This document shows, in pieces, positions 16,170 to 25,500 of a stretch of DNA of 64,000 bases. Made by a program: the position numbers and the translations under genes. The stretch is from positions 4,960,001 through 5,024,000 of the forward strand of contig NZ_CP014504.1 of assembly GCF_001590605.1 (NCBI RefSeq). Direction: 5' to 3'. Below the pieces are notes generated by a model. The model was not told where the DNA came from. It saw only the letters and a list, made by a program, of their open reading frames with translations, and did no database searches. The DNA is from Pedobacter cryoconitis. Lineage in GTDB: Bacteria > Bacteroidota > Bacteroidia > Sphingobacteriales > Sphingobacteriaceae. The first letter of the stretch is position 1; each line of letters opens with the position of its first letter.

Positions 16170-16736
16170 CTATTTGATCTCTGCTCTGATTCTGCTCAGG
16201 GTAACTTGTGTGACCCCAAGATAAGAAGCAATATGACCTAAGGGAATTCGCTGAATCAGGAGCGGATCTGTTTGCAATAGATCAATATAGCGTTCTTTAG
16301 CAGGCTTAAACAAGCGGCCAATATAACTTTCCTCGGTTTTAATCAAGATAAGCTCTGCCAGTTTTCTGCCCCAGTTGGCCAGTTCCGTATGTGTATTATA
16401 TAAAGCTTCCAAAGCTTCAGTCTTCAATTCGTAGAGCCGGCAGTTTTCCAGCAGCTCTATACTTTCATAACCAGGTGTATTGTTAATATAGCTATGGTAG
16501 GAAAGAATAATATCACCCTCCATGCCAAACCAGAACGTAATCCGGTTGTCTTTGCCATCCACATAAGCACGTGCCACTCCGTTCTCTATGAAATATAAAG
16601 CGCGTTCTACCTTTCCGGCCCTGATAATCAGGTGGCCTTTGGGCAGTCCTACTTCCTTCAATTCTTTCAGCAACAGGTTCAAATGCACTTCCTTTAACGG
16701 ATAAATGCTTTTTATGGAATTCAGGGTATTTTGCAA
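16170..16736 (-). CDS. Crp/Fnr-type cyclic-nucleotide-binding domain regulator
   Basis: The 188-residue protein has a cNMP-binding beta-roll (LPKGHLIIRAGKVERALYFIENGVARAYVDGKD) with a linking helix, followed by a short C-terminal HTH (PLGHIASYLGVTQVTLSRIRAEI). The last part matches the shortened helix-turn-helix of the many Bacteroidetes Crp-like regulators. The phosphate-cassette RxxxS motif of true CRP is not evident, so the ligand may not be cAMP. It is followed by thioesterase and DinB genes in the same direction upstream. Targets unknown. Confidence 0.85.
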   Translation of the reverse strand: MQNTLNSIKSIYPLKEVHLNLLLKELKEVGLPKGHLIIRAGKVERALYFIENGVARAYVDGKDNRITFWFGMEGDIILSYHSYINNTPGYESIELLENCRLYELKTEALEALYNTHTELANWGRKLAELILIKTEESYIGRLFKPAKERYIDLLQTDPLLIQRIPLGHIASYLGVTQVTLSRIRAEIK

Positions 16737-16745
16737 AACTGTTAA

Positions 16746-17171
16746 TTATCTAGTTTTAGGAATAATAGCAACTGTCAAACGGCTGATACAATTCATTTTT
16801 CCCCTGTCATCATAAATCCTGATATCCCAGATATGGGTTTTCGCCCCCTTATGGATCACAGTACAAATTCCGGTAACTTTTCCACTTTTAACGGGACGTA
16901 AATGATTGGCGTTGATCTCAAGCCCTACCGCCTGATACAATTCAGGATCTATACACATGAAAGAAGCAATACTGCCCAGAGTCTCTGCAAGTACTACGGA
17001 AGCCCCGCCATGCAATATTCCTGCAGGCTGATGCGTACGTTCATCTACAGGCATAGTTGCAGTTACCGAATTCTCACCAATTGCTGTAAATTGGATGTCT
17101 AAAAGTCCTCCTAAATGGTTCTTAGGCCTTTCATTAAGCTGATGAGGAGTAAATTCGGTAAACCAGATCAT
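16746..17171 (-). CDS. PaaI-family hotdog thioesterase
   Basis: A 141-residue hotdog-fold protein with the PaaI/YdiI signature QPAGILHGGASVVLAETLGSIAS, the HGG-containing turn at the head of the central helix, and the strands that follow (AVGLEINANHLRPVKSGKV). It should hydrolyse an aromatic or short acyl-CoA thioester; YdiI acts on menaquinone-pathway dihydroxynaphthoyl-CoA, a plausible role in a menaquinone-using Bacteroidete but not proven. Its start overlaps the stop of the DinB gene by 4 nt. Confidence 0.85.
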   Translation of the reverse strand: MIWFTEFTPHQLNERPKNHLGGLLDIQFTAIGENSVTATMPVDERTHQPAGILHGGASVVLAETLGSIASFMCIDPELYQAVGLEINANHLRPVKSGKVTGICTVIHKGAKTHIWDIRIYDDRGKMNCISRLTVAIIPKTR

Positions 17172-17671
17172 AAATATCTTTCGTTAATGATTTGTGTATG
17201 GTGCATTAAATGTCCGGCGATCACATAAAGTAAAGCGCGAACAGAGATTTGTCTTTCGGAAGCTGTTCCACTGCGTTTCAGCTCCTGTTCGTTTAATGAT
17301 TTGAACAGATACAAGTTCGCTTTTCTCAGCAAACTGAATTCTTCTGCAAAGCTGCTCAGGTCGCGGTCAGAAAAGTGTGCATGCGCAACATAATCATCTT
17401 CCTCAAAACCCGGTAAAGCAGTTTGCTCCAGGCGGGAAAAACAGGTTAAGCGGTATACTAAGATTCTTTCGGTATCGATAATATGTCCGGCCATCTCTTT
17501 CAGCGTCCATTTACCTGCTGCATAAGCATAATCAGCCTTAGCGGTCAATGTGTTTAAGAAATCTGGAAACTCATCAGCCTGACGTTCTAAGAGTTCAATA
17601 ATATCGCTATTAACTTTTTCAATGTAAGTCAATGCCCATGCCGGGTATTCGTTTGGTTGAGGTCGGTTCAT
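17168..17671 (-). CDS. DinB-superfamily protein
   Basis: A 167-residue DinB/YfiT-like four-helix bundle. The metal-site histidines expected for the fold are visible as GHIIDTERI in helix 2 (His of MAGHIID) and AGHLMHHTQIINERYL near the C-terminus. The family includes thiol-dependent transferases and DNA-damage-induced proteins; the exact reaction is unknown. The start codon lies 52 nt inside the end of the upstream histidine kinase gene, an unusually long overlap, and the stop overlaps the thioesterase start. Confidence 0.85.
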   Translation of the reverse strand: MNRPQPNEYPAWALTYIEKVNSDIIELLERQADEFPDFLNTLTAKADYAYAAGKWTLKEMAGHIIDTERILVYRLTCFSRLEQTALPGFEEDDYVAHAHFSDRDLSSFAEEFSLLRKANLYLFKSLNEQELKRSGTASERQISVRALLYVIAGHLMHHTQIINERYL

Positions 17672-18866
17672 ATTTAATACTGCTTTTTAGGATAATGCGA
17701 AATGTGGTTCCTTTGCCTAATTCAGAGTCTTTGACGAAGATCTGACCACTATGATAATTTTCTACAATTCTTTTGGTTAAGGATAGTCCCAATCCCCAGC
17801 CTCTTTTCCTTGTGGTATAACCAGGTTGGAAAACGGCATCAAATTTAGATCTCGGAATACCTTTTCCTGTATCTGAAATGTCTATGAATACTTCTTCTTT
17901 GGCCAGATGTTCAATAATGTTGACCGTAATGTGCCCTTCATTCTCAATGGCATTGGCTGCATTTTTAAGCAGATTTTCCGTCACCCAGTCAAACAGGGGG
18001 ATGTTGAGCATAGCACGTACCTGATCGTCGCCGGTAATGGTGAAAATTACTTTATCAGAAGTCCTTAACTGGAAATACTGGATGAAATTACTAATCACAG
18101 AATAAACAACATGATCTTCCAGAACAGGTTTCGAGCCAATCTTGGAAAAACGGTCTGTAATCACTTCCAGTCTTTTGAGGTCATTCTCCATTTCAGCAAT
18201 CAATGGGTCATCTTCGGCATTAAAGCGGGATTTCATGAGCTCTATCCAGGCCATTAATGAAGAAATAGGAGTTCCCAGCTGATGCGCTGTTTCCTTTGCC
18301 ATCCCCACCCATACCTGATCTTGCTCAGAACGTCTGGCAGAACTGAAAGCCACATAAGCAGTCAGCAAGAACAGGCCGATTACGCCGAGCTGGATAAAAG
18401 GGAAATAGCGCAGTTGCGTTAAAATAAAAGAGTCTTTATGATAAATATGCCATATTTTACCATCCAGACCAATAATTGGCGTCCCTGGATGTTGCAATTT
18501 CATTTGCCTGAGCTCTCTTTCAAAGTAGGCGGGGTCGTACGTTTTCTTGTACTGTTTTTCTACGCCATAATTTGTCTTTGCAGAGTCCAGGCCCTGGTAA
18601 GAATTGATCAGGCCATCCCCATCGGTCATAATTACCGGGAGCTTCGTGTTTTTGGTAATCGTTTCAATCAGATCAGTAAAGCGGTCATCGTCATACATGA
18701 CTAAAGACTGTTCAGTTACTTTGACATAGAGTTGAAACTGAACTTGTTCTTCGCGCTCCATCTTTTTAACGAAAAAGTCGCTGTAGAACACTGATGCGGC
18801 TCCGATTACAATCGCAAAAATAAGGAGGAAGAACTTCCAGCGGCGTTTTTTTTCGTAGGGATTCAT
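17619..18866 (-). CDS. Membrane sensor histidine kinase
   Basis: About 415 residues from the preferred ATG at 18866 (MNPYEKKRRWKFFLL); a start 10 codons upstream is possible but gives a poor leader before TM1. It has TM1 (about 10-28), an extracytoplasmic domain of about 120 residues, TM2 (FPFIQLGVIGLFLLTAYVAF), a HisKA helix with AKETAHQLGTPISSLMAW (phosphoacceptor His), and HATPase N, G1 and G2 boxes (ENLLKNAANAIENE, DTGKGIP, GWGLGLSLTKRIVE). No cognate regulator is adjacent. It is divergent from gltX, and its last 52 nt overlap the DinB gene. Confidence 0.92.
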   Translation of the reverse strand: MNPYEKKRRWKFFLLIFAIVIGAASVFYSDFFVKKMEREEQVQFQLYVKVTEQSLVMYDDDRFTDLIETITKNTKLPVIMTDGDGLINSYQGLDSAKTNYGVEKQYKKTYDPAYFERELRQMKLQHPGTPIIGLDGKIWHIYHKDSFILTQLRYFPFIQLGVIGLFLLTAYVAFSSARRSEQDQVWVGMAKETAHQLGTPISSLMAWIELMKSRFNAEDDPLIAEMENDLKRLEVITDRFSKIGSKPVLEDHVVYSVISNFIQYFQLRTSDKVIFTITGDDQVRAMLNIPLFDWVTENLLKNAANAIENEGHITVNIIEHLAKEEVFIDISDTGKGIPRSKFDAVFQPGYTTRKRGWGLGLSLTKRIVENYHSGQIFVKDSELGKGTTFRIILKSSIKYEPTSTKRIPGMGIDLH

Positions 18867-18936
18867 AGAATATTCAGGCAAATTACAAAATAGCATTCAA
18901 AAAGACATCAATAGAACGGTAAGCGCTTAAAAAATA

Positions 18937-18944
18937 TATCTTTG
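18937..18944 (+). promoter_or_regulatory. -7 element of gltX
   Basis: TATCTTTG fits TAnnTTTG. It ends exactly at an in-frame GTG (18944) that could be mistaken for the start. Since transcription should begin a few bases downstream, the ATG at 18956 must be the real start and the mRNA leader is only a few nucleotides long. Confidence 0.6.
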
Positions 18945-18955
18945 TGATTCATAAT

Positions 18956-20464
18956 ATGGAAAAGAAAGTTAGAGTAAGATTTGCGCCCAGTCCGACAGGG
19001 GGCCTTCATTTAGGCGGTGTACGCACGGCTTTATTTAATTATTTATTCGCCAAAAAACACAAGGGTACATTTGTATTGCGTGTTGAGGATACAGATCAGA
19101 CCCGTTTTGTAGCAGGAGCAGAGGAATATATTGCTTCATGCCTGGCCTGGTGTGGCATTCATCCTGATGAAAGTCCGCAGGTTGGTGGTGAATTTGCTCC
19201 TTACCGTCAGAGTGAACGTAAACCCACTTACAAGCAGTATGCTGATCAGCTGATTGCTGATGGATTTGCTTATTATGCTTTTGATACTCCTGAAGAATTA
19301 GATGCTAAACGTAAAGAGATTCCTAATTTTCTATACGGCCTGTCTTCCAGAATGAGTATGAGAAATTCATTAACCCTTTCTGAGCAGGAGGTTGATATCC
19401 TTTTGAAAAATAATACGCCACATGTTGTCCGCATTAAAATGCCGGCAGATGAACAGGTGTCTTTTATAGATATGATCCGAGGACTGGTTACGTTTGAAAC
19501 CAATCTTGTAGATGATAAAGTGCTTTTAAAAGCTGATGGAATGCCTACGTATCACCTTGCTGTAGTCGCAGATGACAAAGCAATGGAAATCAGTCATATT
19601 TTTAGGGGCGAAGAGTGGTTACCTTCAGCACCAGTTCACATTTTATTATGGAAATACCTGGGCTGGGAAGATGAAATGCCTAACTGGGCACATTTACCGC
19701 TCATCTTAAAACCAGATGGAAACGGTAAACTAAGTAAACGTGATGGTGACCGTTTAGGTTTCCCTGTGTATGCTCAGAACTGGACAGATCCTAAAACCGG
19801 AGATACGACCAAAGGTTTCAAAGAGCTTGGCTTTATGCCTGAAGCTTTTGTAAACTTACTGGCAATGTTGGGCTGGAATGATGGAACTGATCAGGAGCTT
19901 TTCACTATGGCCGAACTTATTGAAAAGTTCTCTGTAGAAAGAATCAGTAAAGCAGGAGCTAAATTTGATTTTGAGAAAGCTAAATGGTATAATCATGAAT
20001 GGATCAAGCAGACTGATGCTGCTGGTTTGCTGGACATAGTTAAACAGGAGTTTGCTGCCAAAGAAATCATTTTGACGGATGATAATTTTGCTTTGAAAGT
20101 GATTGGACTGATCAAAGACAGGTGTAATTTGTTAACTGATTTTGTTGCGCAAAGTGAGTATTTCTTTAACGCACCAGCTTCGTATGATCTGCCTGCGGTG
20201 CAAAGTAAATGGACAGCTGAAAAAGCAACCTTCTTTACGGCGTATATTCTGATGCTTGAAGATGGATTAACTGCTTTAGAACTTGAAGATAAATTTAAAG
20301 TTTTGGCTGCGGAGCATAGCTTGAAGCCAGGAGAATTAATGTTGCCTTTCCGGATTATGCTGGTTGGTGGAAAATTTGGTCCTGGTGTTTTTGATATTGC
20401 AGTAACTTTGGGCGCTGAAAATACTAAGAGCCGTATTATAGCAGCGTTAACAGCTTTTGAATAG
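18956..20464 (+). CDS. gltX: Glutamyl-tRNA synthetase
   Basis: A 502-residue class I synthetase from the ATG at 18956 (MEKKVRVRFAPSPTGGLHLGG). The HIGH-type signature is HLGG within APSPTGGLHLGGVRTALFNYLFA and the KMSKS-type loop is KLSKRDGDRLGF. A discriminating GluRS architecture of catalytic domain followed by a helical anticodon-binding domain fits the length. It charges tRNA-Glu with glutamate. A separate glnS lies at 31099-32760, so glutaminylation is direct for tRNA-Gln. The promoter -7 box abuts the start region, which excludes the upstream GTG. Confidence 0.96.
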   Translation: MEKKVRVRFAPSPTGGLHLGGVRTALFNYLFAKKHKGTFVLRVEDTDQTRFVAGAEEYIASCLAWCGIHPDESPQVGGEFAPYRQSERKPTYKQYADQLIADGFAYYAFDTPEELDAKRKEIPNFLYGLSSRMSMRNSLTLSEQEVDILLKNNTPHVVRIKMPADEQVSFIDMIRGLVTFETNLVDDKVLLKADGMPTYHLAVVADDKAMEISHIFRGEEWLPSAPVHILLWKYLGWEDEMPNWAHLPLILKPDGNGKLSKRDGDRLGFPVYAQNWTDPKTGDTTKGFKELGFMPEAFVNLLAMLGWNDGTDQELFTMAELIEKFSVERISKAGAKFDFEKAKWYNHEWIKQTDAAGLLDIVKQEFAAKEIILTDDNFALKVIGLIKDRCNLLTDFVAQSEYFFNAPASYDLPAVQSKWTAEKATFFTAYILMLEDGLTALELEDKFKVLAAEHSLKPGELMLPFRIMLVGGKFGPGVFDIAVTLGAENTKSRIIAALTAFE

Positions 20465-20538
20465 GTTCTGGAATTATTTAAATTCAGCACAACAATTTGA
20501 ACTTAATATTTGTTATAACTGATTAACGCTTAAAAAAT

Positions 20539-21381
20539 ATGAAATGGTTCGGTAAGGGTAGTGATAATGTAGAAGACGCTAGAGGCTCCTCTGGAGGAAA
20601 AACGTTGTTAGGCGGTGGTATTGGCCTGATTGTCGTACTTGTGGGAATGTTTTTTGGTACTGACCTTACCGGCCTGGTTTCTCAACTGCCTTTGGGCGAA
20701 ACCCAGCAGGTTGAAGTTAAACAAGGGTCAAATACTGATCCTGAGCTGAAATTTGTGAGTGGAGTACTGGAATCTACGGAGCTGGTTTGGGACGAAGAGT
20801 TTAGTAAAATGGGTAAAACTTATGCGCATCCTAAGCTCAGGGTTTTTACTGGGAGCACAGAATCTGCCTGTGGTCGTGCAGGGGCTTCAGTAGGGCCTTT
20901 TTATTGTCCCGGAGATCATAAAGTATATATTGACCTTGGTTTCTATACGGAATTAAAGGACCGCTTTGGTGCTGCAGGTGATTTCGCACAGGCTTATGTA
21001 GTCGCACACGAAGTGGGCCATCATGTACAGAATTTATTGGGTATATCGGAGAAAGTGGAACGCGCACGTGGTTCCTTATCAAAAACGGAGTACAATAAAC
21101 TTTCTGTAAAGCTGGAATTACAAGCTGACTTTTTTGCTGGTCTTTGGGCTAACCATGCACAAAAACTTAAGAATTTTGAATTAGATCCAGGAGATCTGGA
21201 GGAAGCATTGACTGCTGCAAATGCAATCGGCGACGATAAATTGCAACAACAATCCAGCGGACAGGTTGTGCCTGATGCTTTTACACATGGTACTTCAGCT
21301 CAGAGAATGTACTGGTTTAAAAAAGGATTTGAGACCGGGGATATTAACCAGGGAGATACCTTTACTAGTAATCAGCTTTAA
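20539..21381 (+). CDS. YpfJ-family neutral zinc metallopeptidase-like membrane protein
   Basis: A 280-residue protein with a glycine-rich cytoplasmic N-terminus (DARGSSGGKTLLGGG), one transmembrane helix (about 25-40) and a C-terminal domain with the zinc-peptidase motif HEVGHH (His157, Glu158, His161) and the downstream ELQADFFAGLWA segment typical of the family. CGRAGASVGPFYCPGDHKVYIDL is also characteristic. It is predicted to be anchored in the inner membrane with the domain outside. It lies 21 bp upstream of the signalling cluster on the same strand and may be cotranscribed. Substrate unknown. Confidence 0.88.
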   Translation: MKWFGKGSDNVEDARGSSGGKTLLGGGIGLIVVLVGMFFGTDLTGLVSQLPLGETQQVEVKQGSNTDPELKFVSGVLESTELVWDEEFSKMGKTYAHPKLRVFTGSTESACGRAGASVGPFYCPGDHKVYIDLGFYTELKDRFGAAGDFAQAYVVAHEVGHHVQNLLGISEKVERARGSLSKTEYNKLSVKLELQADFFAGLWANHAQKLKNFELDPGDLEEALTAANAIGDDKLQQQSSGQVVPDAFTHGTSAQRMYWFKKGFETGDINQGDTFTSNQL

Positions 21382-21402
21382 AATTATTATTTATTCATCA
21401 TA

Positions 21403-22527
21403 ATGATCCTAATTGTAGACGATACACCAGAGAATCTTATCTCGTTAAAAAAAGTTCTCGAAAGACACAATTTTGAAGTAGATACAGCTTCCTCGGGAGA
21501 AGAAGCTTTGAAAAAAGTCCTTAAAACGGCTTATGTATTAATCATATTAGATGTTCAGATGCCTGGAATGGATGGCTTTGAAGTTGCAGAAGCTATTGCA
21601 GGATACAGTAAGGCCAAAGAAACAGCCATTATCTTTTTATCAGCTGCAAATACTGAACTCAGCTTTATCACGAAAGGTTATTCTTCGGGCGGATTGGACT
21701 ATATCACTAAACCCGTCGATATCAATATCCTGCTTTTAAAAGTAAAAACCTTTTATAGAATCTATGAGCAAAGCCGGAAACTCATAGAAATTCAGAAAAC
21801 GCTGCTTGAAGAAATAGAATTCCGAAAAAGAGCAGAAAGAAAAAAAGACGAATTTATCAGTATTGCCAGTCATGAGTTAAAAACACCTTTGACCAGTGTG
21901 AAGGGATACGTACAATTATTGGAAAGAAGTGTAGATAAAGGTGATATCCCAACGGTAAAAAAACACTTGAAAAAGGCGCAGTTACAATTGGATAAGCTGA
22001 GCGACCTGATTGCTGATTTACTTGATATTTCTAAAATTGAAAGTGGCAAACTGAAGTTTAATAAACAATACTTCAATCTGAATACGCTGCTGGATAACAT
22101 TCTGGAAGTCATCCACCAGTCTAATCCTGAATTTACCATTATAAAAAAGGGGCATGTTCCTGCTGAAATCTTTGCGGATGAAATGCGGATTGAACAGGTC
22201 GTGGTGAATTTCCTGACCAATGCCATTAAATATGCTCCGGGAACAACCGAAGTTCATATTAATGTGACCGTTGCAGATGACAGGGTTACGGTAGCGGTGA
22301 GAGATTTCGGAATTGGTATTGAGCCAGAACAGCAAAAGAATGTCTTTGATAAATTTTACCGGGTAGAGGAAACATCTATCCATTTCCAGGGCTTAGGGAT
22401 TGGTTTATATATTTCTGCAGAAATTATCGGTAGACATGGCGGCACAGTAGGTGTAAATAGTATTTTAGGAGAGGGATCTGAATTTTACTTCAATATTCCT
22501 TTAATTTCAACCACAGAGACAGCTTAA
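21403..22527 (+). CDS. Receiver-histidine kinase fusion protein (REC-HisKA-HATPase)
   Basis: The 374-residue soluble kinase has an N-terminal receiver domain (acidic pair at residues 6-7, phosphoacceptor Asp50 in IILDVQMPGMDGFE, Lys in YITKPVD), a short coiled coil (residues about 120-150), HisKA with FISIASHELKTPLTSV (His157) and HATPase boxes NFLTNAIKYAP, RDFGIGI and GLGIGLYISAEIIGRHGG. It has no membrane segment, so it takes input by phosphorylation of its receiver, presumably from another kinase such as the next gene. It opens a tight gene run to 28303. Confidence 0.93.
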   Translation: MILIVDDTPENLISLKKVLERHNFEVDTASSGEEALKKVLKTAYVLIILDVQMPGMDGFEVAEAIAGYSKAKETAIIFLSAANTELSFITKGYSSGGLDYITKPVDINILLLKVKTFYRIYEQSRKLIEIQKTLLEEIEFRKRAERKKDEFISIASHELKTPLTSVKGYVQLLERSVDKGDIPTVKKHLKKAQLQLDKLSDLIADLLDISKIESGKLKFNKQYFNLNTLLDNILEVIHQSNPEFTIIKKGHVPAEIFADEMRIEQVVVNFLTNAIKYAPGTTEVHINVTVADDRVTVAVRDFGIGIEPEQQKNVFDKFYRVEETSIHFQGLGIGLYISAEIIGRHGGTVGVNSILGEGSEFYFNIPLISTTETA

Positions 22528-22542
22528 AAATATTCCCTTTTT

Positions 22543-25500
22543 ATGATCAAAAAAACATTAAAAAAAAACCTGCGCTTTGGACTGGGGTTATCTTTATTAT
22601 TGCTTTTTATCAGTTCGTTTGCTTCCTATATAAGTATTAGTAACCTGATTAAAAATTCAGATCTGGTTTCTCATAGCAATGCTGTAATCAGGCATACGGA
22701 TAGTGTTTTATCCGTTTTAAAAGACGCGGAGACCGGACAACGGGGATTTCTGCTCACAGGAGATGAAGTTTTTCTTGAACCTTATAACGGAGCTAAAGCT
22801 GGAGCGGTTCTTTTACTGGATACTCTACAGCGTCAAACTACTGATAATGATGCACAACAGGCTAATATCGGTAAATTAAGAGAAATTATTGAAGGCCGTT
22901 TGGGTATCCTTGATAAAACTATAGCCATTAAAAGGAAGGGTGGGGCTGTAAGCATTGGTGACCTGCTTACCGGCAAATCTTATATGGATAAAGCCAGGGA
23001 TGTAATTAAAACTATGCAGGGTGAAGAACAGAGTTTACTGGCCAGGCGTACTGCAAGTCAGAGTAAACTGGCTGATTTTACGCCAATCTTAATCATTTTG
23101 GCAGCAATACTGGCTATTTTAATTACCATCTTCTTTTACCGCAGAGTTTCGACAGATTTCGATGCAAGAATAAGATTACAAGAAGAGCTGGAAGCAACGA
23201 ATAAAGAAGTTGATCGCCGGATTCAGGCGATTCAGGGAATAGCTGCTCAGATTTCCAGTGGAAATTATCAGATCAGACTGGATGAAGCCTCGGAAGATGG
23301 TTTAGGAAGATTGGCAGTCTCTCTGAACTCAATGGCAGAATCTTTACAATACTCTTTCTCTTTACTGGCCGACAAAGAATGGTTGCAATCTGGTATTGCA
23401 AACCTGAACGATAAAATGGTTGGCGAGAAAAACGTAGAAACGCTGGCTAACGATATTTTAGATAATATTATTCAGCATACCAGTGCACAAGTAGCAGCAT
23501 TTTATCTTTTAGAAAATGACCGGGAGCTGCATTTGGCTGGAAGTTATGCCTTGCTGGCAGATCGGCAGAAAAGAACGCTGAAAGACGGGGAAGGACTGGT
23601 TGGTCAGGTATTAAGATCTGGTAAACAGATTTTGCTGAATGATATTCCTGATGGAGAGCTGACCATTAGTTATGCAGCTGGAAATACAAAACCTAAAAAT
23701 ATTGTTGCAGTACCTATAATCAGGGATAATATTATTGTGGGTGTAATGGAATTTGGCTCTTTGAATACTTTCAGCCAATTGCAGCTTGATTTTTTCAATA
23801 ACATCGCGACTAATATTGGGGTAGCTGTTCATGTGGCACAAAACCGTAAAAAATTACAAGAATTCCTGGAAGAAACGCAGGCACAGGCAGAAGAATTACA
23901 AGCGCAGCACAGTGAACTGGAAGGCCTGAATGCTGAATTAGAAGCACAAACTCAAAAAATACAAACTTCAGAAGAAGAACTTCGGGTACAACAGGAAGAG
24001 CTTTTACAAAGTAACCAGGAACTGGAAGAAAGGACGACTTTGCTGGAAGAGAAAAATCAGATGATCCATGAACATAATGTGGAGATTCAGCAAAAATCTG
24101 AGCAGCTGGAACAAAGCACAAAGTATAAGTCAGAGTTCCTTGCAAATATGTCTCATGAATTAAGGACACCGCTGAATTCAATTTTGCTGTTGTCTAAATT
24201 AATGTCTGATAATGAAGAACTGGATCCGGAATATATTGAATATGCTGAGGTTATTCAGAGTTCGGGGCAAGGCTTACTAGGTTTGATTGACGAAATCCTG
24301 GATCTCTCTAAAATCGAAGCAGGGAAGATGAAATTGGAACTGGCAGATATCAGCTTAAATGAAGTGGCTTCAGATATGCGTTCTTTATTTAACCCGATAG
24401 CGAAAAACAAGAACCTGGAGTTTAAGATCGAGCAGGAGAGTGCACTACCAATGCTTCATACCGATAAAATGCGTCTGGAACAGATTTTAAAGAATCTATT
24501 GTCCAATGCGATTAAGTTTACGGCCAAGGGAAGTGTAATCTTGAATATTCATAGCGATCAGGCAAATAATGCAATGATCTTTAAGGTAACGGATACGGGA
24601 ATTGGTATTCCTGCAGCTAAACAAGGACTAGTTTTTGAAGCCTTTCAACAGGCCGATGGATCTACCAGGAGGAAATTTGGTGGAACAGGACTTGGACTTT
24701 CAATCAGCAGAGAACTGGCTAAGTTATTAGGTGGTGAAATTGAATTGACAAGTGCAGAAAATACGGGTAGTACGTTCACCCTGATTTTACCTATAGACGG
24801 TATTGCAGCCGAACTCGAAGAAGAAATTCATGCAATTTACGATTACAGTGACGTTGAGGTTGTTGAAACAACAGGAACAGTATTACCTGAACGCTATACA
24901 GTAGACCATATTCCGCAGGAAATTGAAGATGACCGTGCAACTATTGTCAAAGGTGATAAGGTTATCCTGATTATTGAAGATGATACTTCTTTTGCTAAAG
25001 CATTGTTAACCTTTACCCGCAAAAGAAATTATAAAGGGATCGTTGCTGTAAGAGGTGATATTGGTATAGAACTGGCTAATCACTTTAATCCCTTAGCGAT
25101 CTTGCTGGATATACAGCTACCCGTAAAAGATGGATGGCAGGTAATGGAAGAATTGAAAGCAAATCCGAAAACAAGACCTATTCCTGTACATATTATGTCT
25201 TCTCTGGAAGTTAAAAAGGAAAGTTTGTTAAAAGGAGCTGTTGACTTTATCAACAAACCTGTCGCATTGGAGCATATGCAGCAGATTTTCCAAAAGCTGG
25301 AACATGCTTTAAGCCGTCATCCTAAAAAGGTATTGATTGTAGAAGAAAATCAGCAGCACGCAAAAGCACTAAGCTACTTTTTAAGTAACCATGCCATACA
25401 AACTGAGGTCGTGAATAACGTTGCAGAAAGTGTTGACGCATTGCAGCGCAAAGAAGTGGACTGCGTAATCCTGGATATGGGTATTCCTGATAAAAATGCC

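Noticed and set aside
15640..16170. Guanidine riboswitch for the SugE-type exporter
   Set aside because: The space upstream of the start is short and shows no recognisable ykkC-type structure.
18944..18955. GTG start of gltX
   Set aside because: It overlaps the last base of the -7 box, so it would not be transcribed.
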